The notes below the pieces were generated by a model. It searched no databases. It worked only from the letters and a program-made list of their open reading frames with translations, and was not told where the DNA came from. From positions 25,291,780-25,355,779 of the forward strand of contig NC_035447.2 of NCBI RefSeq assembly GCF_002127325.2: a stretch of 64,000 bases of DNA, read 5' to 3'. The position numbers and the translations under genes were made by a program. Shown piece by piece: positions 34,907-45,232 of the stretch (position 1 is the first letter of the stretch; the number at the start of each line of letters is the position of its first letter). Origin of the DNA: Helianthus annuus (Eukaryota > Streptophyta > Magnoliopsida > Asterales > Asteraceae).

Positions 34907-35540
34907 GTTATAGTTAAACCCAACTTTAACAGAACTAGAGAAACTGACAAAACTACTAATAACATCATTCACATTTGAGTTCTTACCTCCCATATTAGAC
35001 CTACCATGTTCAGTTTCAGACTTCTCTCCTACCAAATTTAACAACTTATTAATCTGTTCAGAAGTAAATGGTAAACCAGCAGACATATTTGACTTATTAT
35101 TAGACACATTAGATTTACCACTTTGACTTAATCTTTTCTTAAAACCAGGAGGATACCCAATTAACTCATAACACCTGTCAACCGTAGACCAAGCATATTA
35201 CAGTTTGTACATTCTAGATTTGGATTAGGACATCTAGCTATTTTCCTTTTAGGATCAAAAATCTGATTAGTTTTAGAAGCAAATGGCACATTTTGACCCT
35301 TAGAACCACCACTAGTAATCCTATGTGACTCCTCCCTAGAAACCACAGCAAAGGCAACCTTGACAGATGGAAAGGTCTCTCTTGTTAACAAATTAGTTCT
35401 CACAGGTTGATAAATGTCATCAAGACCCATGAGAAACTACATAAGTTTTATTAACATTGAAAAATCATTGTAATCTTTTGCTGCTTTACAAGAACAAGTG
35501 GGCAGTTTAAGCATAGCGTCAAACTGTTTCCACATTTTGT
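34907..35540 (-). pseudogene. Element F gag, C-terminal half
   Basis: FLMGLDDIYQPVRTNLLT-type gag block (35430-35161), a truncated zinc knuckle start (CTNCNMLG) followed by a shift, and a TSEQINKLLNLV segment (35107-34907). Gag is cut by element G between 35545 and 43503. Confidence 0.82.
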
Positions 35541-35545
35541 GAAAT

Positions 35546-36002
35546 TGTTAGTGCACTACATCTGTTGATTGCGTCTAGGTGTCTAGGATCAGATCTTACA
35601 TCGTATTGTATAGCATAGGGCACGTTTTACGAGAAAACGGGAGTCTGTATAGGTTTTAGGAATCAGGTCCGCTCATAGAGTCAGTTGATCCTGGATCGCT
35701 TATTTGTCAAGTATGGACCGCTCATGTGGACATGCCTGGTTCGCTCTTATGGACATGTGTCACATGAGCGGACCCAATCCACTATATATAGGGGTCTTTA
35801 GGGCGGACCTCAGTAGTGATTATCGGATTCCACGCCAAAGCTCTGCCGGTGTGACGATTGCACTGTAAAACGTTTCAAATCAATAAAACAAGCAGTTAGG
35901 AGAAAGAACAAGCTATATCTACTTGCATTTCTTATTATTCCGCATCTGAAACGCAAGAGACAACCTCTGAACGACTCGTTCGGGTCAGCAAACGATCCTA
36001 CA
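35546..36002 (+). repeat. Element G first 5' LTR
   Basis: 457 bases, same length as the 3' LTR. Promoter word CTATATATAG at 35782-35791. Contains several GGNCCGCTC/GGTTCGCTC words that recur in the leader. Confidence 0.95.
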
Positions 36003-36429
36003 ACTGGTATCATCTGTTAGTGCACTACATCTGTTGATAGCATAGGGCACGTTTTACGAGAAAACGGGAGTCTGTATAGGTTTTAGGAATCAGGTCCGCT
36101 CATAGAGTCAGTTGATCCTGGATCGCTTATTTGTCAAGTATGGACCGCTCATGTGGACATGCCTGGTTCGCTCTTATGGACATGTGTCACATGAGCGGAC
36201 CCAATCCACTATATATAGGGGTCTTTAGGGCGGACCTCAGTAGTGATTATCGGATTCCACGCCGAAGCTCTACCGGTGTGACGATTGCACTGTAAAACGT
36301 TTCAAATCAATAAAACAAGCAGTTAGGAGAAAGAACAAGCTATATCTATTCGCATTTCTTATTATTCCGCATCTGAAACGCAAGAGACAACCTCTGAACG
36401 ACTCGTTCGGGTCAGCAAACGATCCTACA
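36003..36429 (+). repeat. Duplicated 5' LTR copy after a 12-base primer-site fragment
   Basis: 36003-36014 is ACTGGTATCATC, the start of a primer-binding site, then a second LTR copy at 36015-36429 (415 bases) lacking 42 bases present in the other copies. The full primer site follows only this second copy. Confidence 0.95.
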
Positions 36430-36445
36430 ACTGGTATCAGAGCAT
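36430..36445 (+). promoter_or_regulatory. Element G primer-binding site
   Basis: ACTGGTATCAGAGCAT directly after the LTR copy; complementary to initiator methionine tRNA. Confidence 0.92.
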
Positions 36446-36645
36446 AGGAGGAGGTTTTCTGCATATTATAGCCGGATTTCATCATTTCTTCTCACTTCTA
36501 CACCTTCTTTTCTCATTTTCAGAAGATTTCACGGTCAAATTTCGTCCAAAAACTCACAGACTGTGCATTATCATACAAAGACAAACCCTTGGAAGTTTCA
36601 GGTCAAAATTCTGATTAAAAACAAGTCAAAACATGTTCGTTATAT

Positions 36646-36876
36646 GGTTCGCTCGGAGTGACGTCATCTTGAACCGCTCTTAAGTCACGTTTTGGATCGC
36701 TCATTCGTACAAATTTTTCAGTTGGTTCGCTCAAAATTCATTTCTGGACCGCTCCAAAGATCATTTCTGGATCGCTTAGATCGCTCATTTGGATCAGTTT
36801 GGTTCGCTCTTTTGGTTATCTGTTGGTTCGCTCGAACGGACATCCGCTTATCTGAACAATTTAATTGATTCGCTCA
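36646..36876 (+). repeat. GGNYCGCTC motif array in element G leader
   Basis: About ten copies at 36646, 36671, 36694, 36724, 36746, 36769, 36779, 36801, 36825 and 36867, mostly 22-25 bases apart, directly upstream of gag. The LTR adds about five more. Confidence 0.85.
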
Positions 36877-36897
36877 TTTGTCAATTCGTTCGTTAAT

Positions 36898-39800
36898 ATG
36901 GATTCCGAGTTTTATAACGCTTTTGCTACATCGACTACTCCAGCTGCAATTGCTCAAGCTATGAATTTAGAAAACGAGACGGGAACGACTCAAAAGCCCC
37001 CTAGATTAATGAGCATTGAGGAGTATTATGGGTGGAAGGATCGGTTTGAAAGCTGGGTTCAGGCAAACCATCTCAGATCATGGGAATGCATACTGAAGAA
37101 GTACACTTTGCCTCGAACAGATTTGCAAGTCATTAAAGAGATATCCGAATTTACCGATCAAGAACGTGCAATGTATAGAGCCGAGAAAATGATGATTAGT
37201 TTGTTGCAGCAGGCAATAAAGGAAGATATATTCATCTTGTTACAGCATGACAAAACTGCGAAGTCGATATGGGATGCTCTTAAGGTTAAATTCGAGGGAA
37301 GTGAAAACATGATCAAAAGCAAGAAGGCATTGTTAAAGAAAGAGTTCGATTTGTTTAGCAGTTTGCCGGGAGAGGATACTAAAAAGCTAATCGAGAGATA
37401 CTGTCACTTGGTGCGATCGTTATCGATGTTGGGAGTTGAAAAAGGTCGTGAAGAATGGGTGGATAAATTGGCTGACGCGTTACCTCAGAAAGAGTGGGGA
37501 ACGTATTTGATGATTTTAAAGAATACTGGTGTGTATGACGGGCTGACAATTTCACAGTTCATTGAGAAAATTGAGAGTCAGGATCTTGAGCAGCAGAAGA
37601 TTGCTAGGATGAATAGTCCGAGTGGTCAACAGGACGTGAAGATGTACTACCGGGGTAGTGTTCCAGTCACTGATTCTGAAAGAAGTTCGAAGATACAAAC
37701 TGCATTCAGTGCTGGTGATTCATCTGAGAAAGTTGATCAGAGTTCGAACAAGAGTAGCAGCGGGTTTTCATCGTTTCCAAGTGTGAATCCGAAAGAGACT
37801 AACACGAGTTTTCAGTCTCAGAGTACAAAAACAGGAAACGGATATGTGATTCAGTGCAACATAGCTCTTAACCTTCCAGAAAGCCAAAGTTTCTCTGAAG
37901 ACACTGCGAAAGATCACATGGCACTTCTTGGTTCAGTTTTGTTATCTTATGAGGGTCTTGTTGCTGGTCGGATCGGAAATCCTATGCTTACCAAAGAGGA
38001 TTACGATCAAATAGATGCCGAAGCAATGGAACTCATGGATATTAAATGGTGTCTTGCAAGTGTTCTTCGACGAGCTGAGAAATTCAAAACCATTACCGGG
38101 AGAAATGACTTTCTTGATGCACATGTCTCTACTTTAGGTTTTGATAAATCTAAAGTTACTTGTTTTCCATGCAGGGAGAAAGGCCATTTCAAGCGGGAGT
38201 GTAAAGGAAGAGAAGCTAGTGGAGCACAGAATCCATTCGGGAAAGATGATTACTATCGCAAAGCTATCTATCAGCAAGTTGGTCAATCCCAAGAACCGCA
38301 GACAGCTCACGGAAGAAAGATTGAAGATCCGAAGAGAGCATGTTTGGTAGATTTCAGCTGGAGTAATTACATATCATCTGAAGCCACAGCAGCACGCATT
38401 AGTGATCAAGATGATGAGAAACTACCAGAAGGTTTTAGTTGGGATATGTTTGTGGATAAAAAGGGAGAGTTCAAAGCCTTCATTGCCAAGATTGTCCGAG
38501 AGCCAGATTTGTTTGCTACTTGGATGAAATCTATTGGAGAGACTGTGAAAAGCGAAGATGAAAAGTCTGTATCATCTGATGAAAGTTTAGACAGTACTGA
38601 TAAACTTTCAGAACATTCTGGGGAAGTGTCACAAAGTTCAGATGAAGGTTTACAGGGTTCAGATGAAGAATCACAAAGTTCTGATGAAAATGTACAAAAT
38701 GAAAATATTCAAGAAAAAGAAGTTGTTTTTGATAAAACACCGTCTGATTCCGATGTATCAGATGGTGATTCTGATAAGTCTGTACAATTTGATCAATCAC
38801 CTGATCACAGCAGTAGTGATGATGAAGAAGAAAAACATATAAATATTGCAAAAACTCATCTTTCTCCTGAAAGTTTTCATTTTTATTTTGCAGAAAGAAT
38901 GGAGAAACTGAAGGAGAAACGAGCTGCTAAAGAACAACAATCTAAATCTGAAGGTGATATTCAAAACGCTGAAAGTGCTGCTGAGAAGATTACTGAGGTT
39001 GTAAAAAAAGAAGAAAAGGTGATTGAGGTAGAAGAAGTGGTTGAAGTTGTTAAAACAATCGAAGTTGAAAAGATTGTTGAAGTCGTCAAGCCGTGTGAGA
39101 AGTGCTTGGAAGCTTGCAAGAATTGTGCATCTAAAGACGACATCATAGCTGAGTATGAGAAGAAGAAGGAGCAGTTATTGTTCAATCTCAACTATGTGAA
39201 AGAATCATATGATGTTCTGAACAAAACAGTAACTGGTCTTCAAAAGACAAACTCAGAGAGAGAACAAGCATTGATGATGTTGAATGCAGTTTTAATGACA
39301 AAACAAAAGGCAATAAACTTCTACATCGAAGAGAGTGCTAAGTGGAAGCAAGAGTTGGAGACAGAAAAGATAGAGAATGAGAGAATTAGACGCTTATTGC
39401 AAAGTTATTCTAGTTCTGATTATCTCATTGATCGTATTTACCCAACTGTTGCAGGTATGGAAGTTTTTAAAGATGAGAAGTTAAAAGACAAGAAAGATTG
39501 TGGTAAGAAATCGACTGTTAGTTACAACAAATGTCCGCCTCCGATTTGGGATGGTTATTCACCTAGGAGACCAAATGAGGAGCAATTGGAAAAAGCAGTC
39601 AATATAAAGCTTAAAACCGACACAACTGACGTTTTACCTGATAACATTGATGTCACTTATACTTCGTCCGATATGGATCATGAGTCTGAATTAATCAAAA
39701 AGGTTGTCGATCAGGTGTTGGATACTGATGAGGAGTCTGAGTCGAAATCTGGGTTTGGAAAGTCAAAGTCGTCAGTCAACAGTCAAAATTCGTCGGATAA

Positions 39801-40374
39801 ACGGTCTTATAGTAAAGAATTTTTATTGTCAAAAGCAGATTTGAATGATGAAACATTCGAAGTTGTGTATACTTTGAATAGTTCGGACAAATTATATTAC
39901 AATAAAGAGTTCCCAATAATGAGTATTAAAACGGAACTAATAAACAAAACTTTCAAACTTATAGAAATTAATATTCCAGAATTAAAAGTTTTGAAAAATT
40001 TTGAAAAATCTAAAAAATACACTTCTAGAGTTCAGCAACGTTTAAATAAGAAAAGGGGCAACAATTCTGGTCCTGGTTTTCAAAAGAAACCTAACCAGAA
40101 TAGTAGCTATAAAAAGAAAGGTCTTGGTTTTGTTCCATCAGAAAACGATAAAAGTATGAAAATTTCTAAAACAAAATCTGAATTTGTGTCAGGTGGAAGT
40201 GCTGAGGAGGAACAGCAGAAACCGTTCTGGAGACAGTCTAATAAAGAGTTTCTTGCTGAAAGAAAGATGAAGGGAGCTGATATTTGTTATCAAAGAGAGA
40301 CTAGAACCTGTTATAGATGCAATGAAACTGGTCATATTGCATGGAATTGTTCAAAAAGTGTCCAATCAAAATAG
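36898..40374 (+). CDS. Element G gag-like protein, 1158 codons, two zinc knuckles
   Basis: Structural (gag-type) protein of a copia-related element, open from ATG 36898 to TAG 40372. Order: UBN2/gag core at residues about 60-230 (WKDRFESWVQANHLRSWE, AKSIWDALKVKFEG); first CCHC knuckle CFPCREKGHFKREC at about 422-435; acidic serine-rich region about 545-650; a repetitive valine/glutamate segment with a CEKCLEACKNC cysteine cluster about 705-745; coiled coil about 750-840; basic region; second CCHC CYRCNETGHIAWNC at about 1138-1151. I chose 36898 because upstream in-frame codons lack an ATG. No protease or polymerase motif occurs. Such CCHC proteins are often annotated in composite-plant genomes. 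The lack of breaks fits the young LTRs. Confidence 0.85.
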   Translation: MDSEFYNAFATSTTPAAIAQAMNLENETGTTQKPPRLMSIEEYYGWKDRFESWVQANHLRSWECILKKYTLPRTDLQVIKEISEFTDQERAMYRAEKMMISLLQQAIKEDIFILLQHDKTAKSIWDALKVKFEGSENMIKSKKALLKKEFDLFSSLPGEDTKKLIERYCHLVRSLSMLGVEKGREEWVDKLADALPQKEWGTYLMILKNTGVYDGLTISQFIEKIESQDLEQQKIARMNSPSGQQDVKMYYRGSVPVTDSERSSKIQTAFSAGDSSEKVDQSSNKSSSGFSSFPSVNPKETNTSFQSQSTKTGNGYVIQCNIALNLPESQSFSEDTAKDHMALLGSVLLSYEGLVAGRIGNPMLTKEDYDQIDAEAMELMDIKWCLASVLRRAEKFKTITGRNDFLDAHVSTLGFDKSKVTCFPCREKGHFKRECKGREASGAQNPFGKDDYYRKAIYQQVGQSQEPQTAHGRKIEDPKRACLVDFSWSNYISSEATAARISDQDDEKLPEGFSWDMFVDKKGEFKAFIAKIVREPDLFATWMKSIGETVKSEDEKSVSSDESLDSTDKLSEHSGEVSQSSDEGLQGSDEESQSSDENVQNENIQEKEVVFDKTPSDSDVSDGDSDKSVQFDQSPDHSSSDDEEEKHINIAKTHLSPESFHFYFAERMEKLKEKRAAKEQQSKSEGDIQNAESAAEKITEVVKKEEKVIEVEEVVEVVKTIEVEKIVEVVKPCEKCLEACKNCASKDDIIAEYEKKKEQLLFNLNYVKESYDVLNKTVTGLQKTNSEREQALMMLNAVLMTKQKAINFYIEESAKWKQELETEKIENERIRRLLQSYSSSDYLIDRIYPTVAGMEVFKDEKLKDKKDCGKKSTVSYNKCPPPIWDGYSPRRPNEEQLEKAVNIKLKTDTTDVLPDNIDVTYTSSDMDHESELIKKVVDQVLDTDEESESKSGFGKSKSSVNSQNSSDKRSYSKEFLLSKADLNDETFEVVYTLNSSDKLYYNKEFPIMSIKTELINKTFKLIEINIPELKVLKNFEKSKKYTSRVQQRLNKKRGNNSGPGFQKKPNQNSSYKKKGLGFVPSENDKSMKISKTKSEFVSGGSAEEEQQKPFWRQSNKEFLAERKMKGADICYQRETRTCYRCNETGHIAWNCSKSVQSK

Positions 40375-40884
40375 GGAGTTTCTCAGAAGTTGAAAGAAAA
40401 AGTTGTTGATGTTGACACAACAACCAATAGACATAAAGTTTTTGAAAATTAAAAATTCGAGGTTGGTGAGTGTTCAAAGAAGAACAGGTATGAGAAGAAA
40501 GGAAAAGACAATCAGGCATGGGTTGCAAAGAAGGTTGATGTGAATGTCGGCGATGAATCTGGTTCCACAAAGCCAGAAAAGCCACAGGTTGAGAAGAAGA
40601 TTTTAGTGAATGATGAGGAGTTTCCATCATTGAAGTTTGAGGAAGTAAAGAAGAAAGTGGGAAAAACTGAGATTTCTAATCAGTTTTATAAAGAAAAGAA
40701 TGATTTTGATGTCGAGAAAACATTCAACGGAAATGTTAAAAAGATATTTGGGAAAATGTTGAGTGGGAGAGCTAAAGGGGTAAAAGATTTTTACGCAACT
40801 AAAAAAGCAACATACAACCCTACGGCTCAAGAGTTGAAGGCCATCAAGCCTGAAAAGACTTGGATGGAAGTTTGTTTTCCATGA
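40375..40884 (+). pseudogene. Element G gag continuation after two in-frame stops
   Basis: Same frame as gag, separated by TAG at 40372 and TAA at 40450, open to TGA at 40882. Lysine-rich, ending KPEKTWMEVCFP. Either the C-terminal part of a longer gag now broken by nonsense changes, or a readthrough extension. No known domain seen. Confidence 0.6.
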
Positions 40885-43029
40885 TAGTCGAAGGACTATG
40901 CCGAAGATCCCAAGTTTATATCGTGGATCAGGAATCGGCATCTTTCTAGTGTTTGAAGAGATTGTTTGAAAGATTTTGAATAATGTTGTTAATGTTTTGC
41001 AGGTGAAAGGACTACGCCGGAGCTTCCAGGTTGGTAATTGCGAAGCAGGAATCGGCATCCTGATTGGTGAAATGGTGGTGTAGACGTAACATTCCTACAA
41101 GTGGTATTATTGATCTACAAGTGGTATTGTTGGTTATACCTTGAAGAGTTTACATTTACAAGTGGTACAGTAATTCTGAACTGCAAATGATAAATCAGGG
41201 ACATTAAGTTGTACTTGATTTATTATTCATATAAGATAAATAGATAAGATGATGAACCACATCCCCGTTTTTAAAATGATAGACCTACTAGTGGTTTTTA
41301 TCAACTCAAACTCATTTTCCGGAAAAATCATTTTGATTAAAACAAGTGAATGGCGATTTGATGTGATTCGATGTCAGTTGTCAAGTTTCTGTACAGTTTG
41401 TTTTACTTTTCATGTTTCTAGTGGGTCAAGAGTCTAGAAGTTTTCAAATTTTCTTTGAAATGTGTTTGCATTTTAGGGGGAGTAGGGTAATTTCAGAAAA
41501 TCCAAAAACATTTGAAAATTTGAAAAAGACAAAAACATGATAAAATTCAAAAATGAGTTTCGTTGTGAAAAGAGGAAATGATAGTACATCAGTGGACTGT
41601 CACGGCATGCTAAAGAAATGTAAAGTTAAAATGAGATAAACAATCTTACTGCGGATATGTCAGTAGATTTTCGCACATTTAGTAAATTGAAACGAGATAT
41701 AAACCTAAATTCAAACTTTCTTGATTCGTGGGTAACTATTCTTGAATATATGGGTAACCCCCGAAATCTTGTTTGAAAGGTCCCGTATTCTGAGATACTA
41801 GGTCTTTATACTCAGTGATATCTGGGGTATTATCCTGGGACTTCTGCTGAATGGAAGTTCTGACCTAGTCCCTGGATAATGCTTTCTGCATATGCTTGAA
41901 AAAGCGCAGCCCTCAGCAATCTGATTAAACAATAAAATTGATAGTCATTGCTATTGTAAAAAAGATCCTCTAAAGGGGACCCACCAAAAGTCGAGCCGTC
42001 ATCTCTCTGCTGAACGGAAGTTCTGACCTGAGCTCTCACGGTTTCGCATCTACCCCTATACAGATATCAGTTGTGGTATACTCACCTGTAAGATTGAATA
42101 TTTGGGATCTGGATACGGGAGTATATTCAAGTGGAATGATACACAATTAAGTTTAAGTCTCTAAAACATTAATATCATATCTCGAATCAATTGAAATTTG
42201 CGTTGAGAATTTAAGAGGACAAACATACTGACAATCTAGGTAAATTGTTTAAAACTTAAAATGTAATCTAGCTTAACGGTGTTGGTGATAGGTCTCATAA
42301 ACTGATATGATCCTCTTGCACGAATTCACAAAAATATTGTTTGTAAATATTTCATTCTTTGCATTTTATTTCATCATATTGAAAATCCAAAAAGATTTTA
42401 GTGTGTTTTAGCTAAATTTTGAAAAAGTCAAAAAGATTTTCGACAGCTGATGTTGGAAAACTGATTTTCAAAATTCCGTGTGCTAAACATGATGAGCAGC
42501 ATTTGAGGGGGAGTGTTTGTGTAAATCTAACTGTTTTTGTTAATCTAATCTTCTTCATGTGGTTCAACATAGTCATATGAAAGTAATCATGTGTTGGTGA
42601 ATAGTTGTTTGAAATGTTTGTGAAAGAAAATTTATTTCGGGGTTGAGATTGTGCAGGTAGCTAGGTTTCAATTCCTGAAGATCTCTGATGGAAGAGAGCA
42701 AAGTTTCAATCCTGGAAATCAATTCTAAAAATATGAGTAGAATCAGATTTTGATCATTGAAGTTCACATTTATCATTGATGCTGATGAACTTAAGGAATC
42801 AAGAGATCTGATCAAGAGAATTAGAGTGTTTTTAGAGTCAAGCTATTCGATTCTGAAAGCCTGTGAAGTTCAGACAACGATCCTGAAGATGTTACTGAAG
42901 AACAAAAGAATGCCAGTAAATCGAGAAGGGGAGTCTGAAGATTAAAAGAAGATTAAGCCCAGAGACTGATCTAGACTGAAGATGTGAAGATATAGTTTTG
43001 AAGTCAAGGTGTATTGGCGACTCCATCAA
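40885..43029 (+). other. Element G 3' internal region without pol
   Basis: 2.1 kb with no retroviral enzyme domain. It holds a roughly 60-base diverged duplication (about 40888-40955 and 41003-41062, both ending AGGAATCGGCATC), another pair containing GGAAGTTCTGACCT (41853, 42015), and two polypurine-like GGGGGAGT words (41475, 42508) besides the real tract. Confidence 0.7.
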
Positions 43030-43045
43030 CATCTGAGGGGGAGTC
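43030..43045 (+). promoter_or_regulatory. Element G polypurine tract
   Basis: TGAGGGGGAGTC directly before the 3' LTR start TGTTAGTG at 43046. Confidence 0.9.
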
Positions 43046-43502
43046 TGTTAGTGCACTACATCTGTTGATTGCGTCTAGGTGTCTAGGATCAGGTCTTACA
43101 TCGTATTGTATAACATAGGGCACGTTTTACGAGAAAACGGGAGTCTGTATAGGTTTTAGGAATCAGGTCCGCTCATAGAGTCAGTTGATCCTGGATCGCT
43201 TATTTGTCAAGTATGGACCGCTCATGTGGACATGCCTGGTTCGCTCTTATGGACATGTGTCACATGAGCGGACCCAATCCACTATATATAGGGGTCTTTA
43301 GGGCGGACCTCAGTAGTGATTATCGGATTCCACGCCGAAGCTCTGCCGGTGTGACGATTGCACTGTAAAACGTTTCAAATCAATAAAACAAGCAGTTAGG
43401 AGAAAGAACAAGCTATATCTACTTGCATTTCTTATTATTCCGCATCTGAAATGCAAGAGACAACCTCTGAACGACTCGTTCGGGTCAGCAAACGATCCTA
43501 CA
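43046..43502 (+). repeat. Element G 3' LTR
   Basis: 457 bases, four mismatches to 35546-36002 by eye. Confidence 0.95.
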
Positions 43503-43926
43503 GAAATTACATTTATCTTTTTATAAAGATCATACACGACAGTCCCGTCCACCTTGTCATAGGTTTCCTTAAGATCATCCCAAACCTCTGAGGCATATTT
43601 AGAAAAAACTTGACCAAAAAAAACTCCTCAGAGACTGAGTTTAACAACCAAGTTAAAACCACTAAATTGCATCTATCCTACTGATTAGCTAGAACATGAT
43701 CATCAGTGGATCTCTCACATTTACCATCAATGAATCCAAACTTATTCTTGGCTTCTAGTGCAAGTTTCATTGCACTAGACCAAATAGAGTAATTCTCAGT
43801 CCCTTTCAGCTTGATACTAATTATAGTCAAATTACTGGAATCACTGGGGTGCAAGTATAATGGGTCCCCAATGTCCAGTTTGCTGATCACGGTCTGAGAA
43901 GTACTACTATCACCCATAATCAACAA
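43503..43926 (-). pseudogene. Element F gag, N-terminal half
   Basis: Opens with MGDSSTSQTVISKL (an ATG at about 43917), then LYLHPSDSSNLTI, KGTENYSIWSSAMKLAL and NKFGFIDGKC, the N-terminal gag-polypeptide domain of plant copia elements. A stop at 43678-43680 precedes a decayed stretch before element G. Confidence 0.88.
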
Positions 43927-44633
43927 GAAAAAAAATCAGACAATATAACAACAACAATAGCACAAAGAAAACCTAACAACGGCGAAGCTGTGTCAGGGTC
44001 AAGATTCTAGGTTCGTCACTCAAATGGTGCCTGGACAAACTTTTACACAGGAGCCAACACTACACAGACTATAAACAGAACAATAATAAAACAAGACAAT
44101 ACAACAAATAGCAAGTAGACTCGATCAAGTGCCAGCCCGACTAGTCCGGTAAACAGGGGATGCCTAGACTCAGCAACAATATGATGCAGAAACAAAAAAA
44201 CAATAAAAAAGATAAAAGATAGGAGCGCTCTCACCAAAGCCTCTACAATAGATCAGATCCGTAACCTTCTAGGGTTATTAGATACTGATAAAAAATCCAC
44301 AGCCAAGACCAGGTTGGTTTGCCCTATAACTTTCAAGAGTTATAGAGACCAACGCAGATCTTGAGAATAACTCCAAGCTCCAAGAACTTCGAGTGAATCT
44401 CCAAACGTCGTATAAACCCTAGACTAGGGTTTCTCTTCCTAATCGCACATGAACACCAATATTCTTCAACAACTCAGATCTCACCTGAACTAGCCACAAC
44501 AATAACCCAACACTAATTTCAAGAACCACAAGAATCGAATTAGAAACACCGGCAATAGTTTCTGAGCCCAGAAACACAAGAATACCAAGAACGATCGAAA
44601 ATTGATATGAACAGGACACAATCAAGAGCTACA
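43927..44633 (-). other. Element F 5' leader
   Basis: Untranslated leader between primer site and gag; no conserved frame. Confidence 0.7.
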
Positions 44634-44647
44634 AAGCTCTGATACCA
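44634..44647 (-). promoter_or_regulatory. Element F primer-binding site
   Basis: Minus strand ATGGTATCAGAGCT adjoining the LTR; initiator methionine tRNA type. Confidence 0.9.
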
Positions 44648-45176
44648 TGTAAAAATGGTATAATATCAACACAGACCAAGAAACAACAGCAGAAATAGTG
44701 ACAAAAAACGGTGACGAAAATCTTATTGATTAACCAACCCAAAAACCCCAAATCCAAACCTTAGATCTTACGATAGTAAGATCTTGAAGACAATACAAAT
44801 ACACGGATCAACAGATGACAATCAGTTGATCACAAGAAGATATACAGACCAATGATCACTACAGATGATCAACAAGACAAATACAAAAAGATGAATAAAC
44901 CCTAATTTGATAATGAGAGAGACAAAGAAGAAACAGACTGCAATCATTGATGCGTAACTCCTGATACTTCTCTTTTATATTTCCAGCCAACAAAGTTACA
45001 CATTAAACCCCACACAAAAGGCAGAGGCGATCGGAACCCCTGAAATGTTGCAACTCCAGTCCCTTCAGTTGCAGCCCTTATCCAATATGCCCCTGCACTT
45101 ATTTCACTGTACATAAATAGAAACACAAGTTTAAGCCACAAGAATTATAAACTTAACATATTTAGCCCTTTTATCA
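44648..45176 (-). repeat. Element F LTR (5' LTR in element orientation)
   Basis: 529 bases, partner of 31145-31676, with the same minus-strand TATAAAAG box near 44970. Confidence 0.9.
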
Positions 45177-45181
45177 AAATT

Positions 45182-45232
45182 GAACTTGAGTCTCCATTGG
45201 AAAACCCAAGTCTCCTACCACTAGGCCATGGG
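45182..45232 (-). repeat. Rest of the third tRNA-like head unit
   Basis: GAACTTGAGTCTCC ... ACCACTAGGCCA completes the 69-base unit interrupted at 31144. Confidence 0.8.

Larger units (their letters stand above)
35546..43502 (+). mobile_element. Element G: young gag-only LTR retrotransposon nested in element F
   Basis: 7957 bases with GAAAT target duplications at 35541-35545 and 43503-43507. LTRs start TGTTAGTGCAC and end CGATCCTACA. Primer site TGGTATCAGAGCA at 36432 and polypurine tract GAGGGGGAG at 43035 set plus orientation. First and last LTR copies differ at only 4 of 457 positions by eye, so it is recent. It carries one long gag frame and about 2.1 kb without pol. It splits element F's gag. 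Confidence 0.95.
31145..45176 (-). mobile_element. Element F: Ty1/copia retrotransposon, split by element G
   Basis: 14.0 kb including G. LTRs start TGTAAAAATGG and end AACA/ATCA. Flanks are GAATT (31140-31144) and AAATT (45177-45181), a target duplication with one mismatch inside a tRNA-like head unit. Minus orientation: primer site at 44634-44647, polypurine tract at 31677-31690. Domain order gag, protease, integrase, reverse transcriptase, RNase H is Ty1/copia. Several stops and frameshifts inactivate it. The LTRs differ by about 5-6% by eye, consistent with G (0.9%) having arrived later. Confidence 0.92.
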
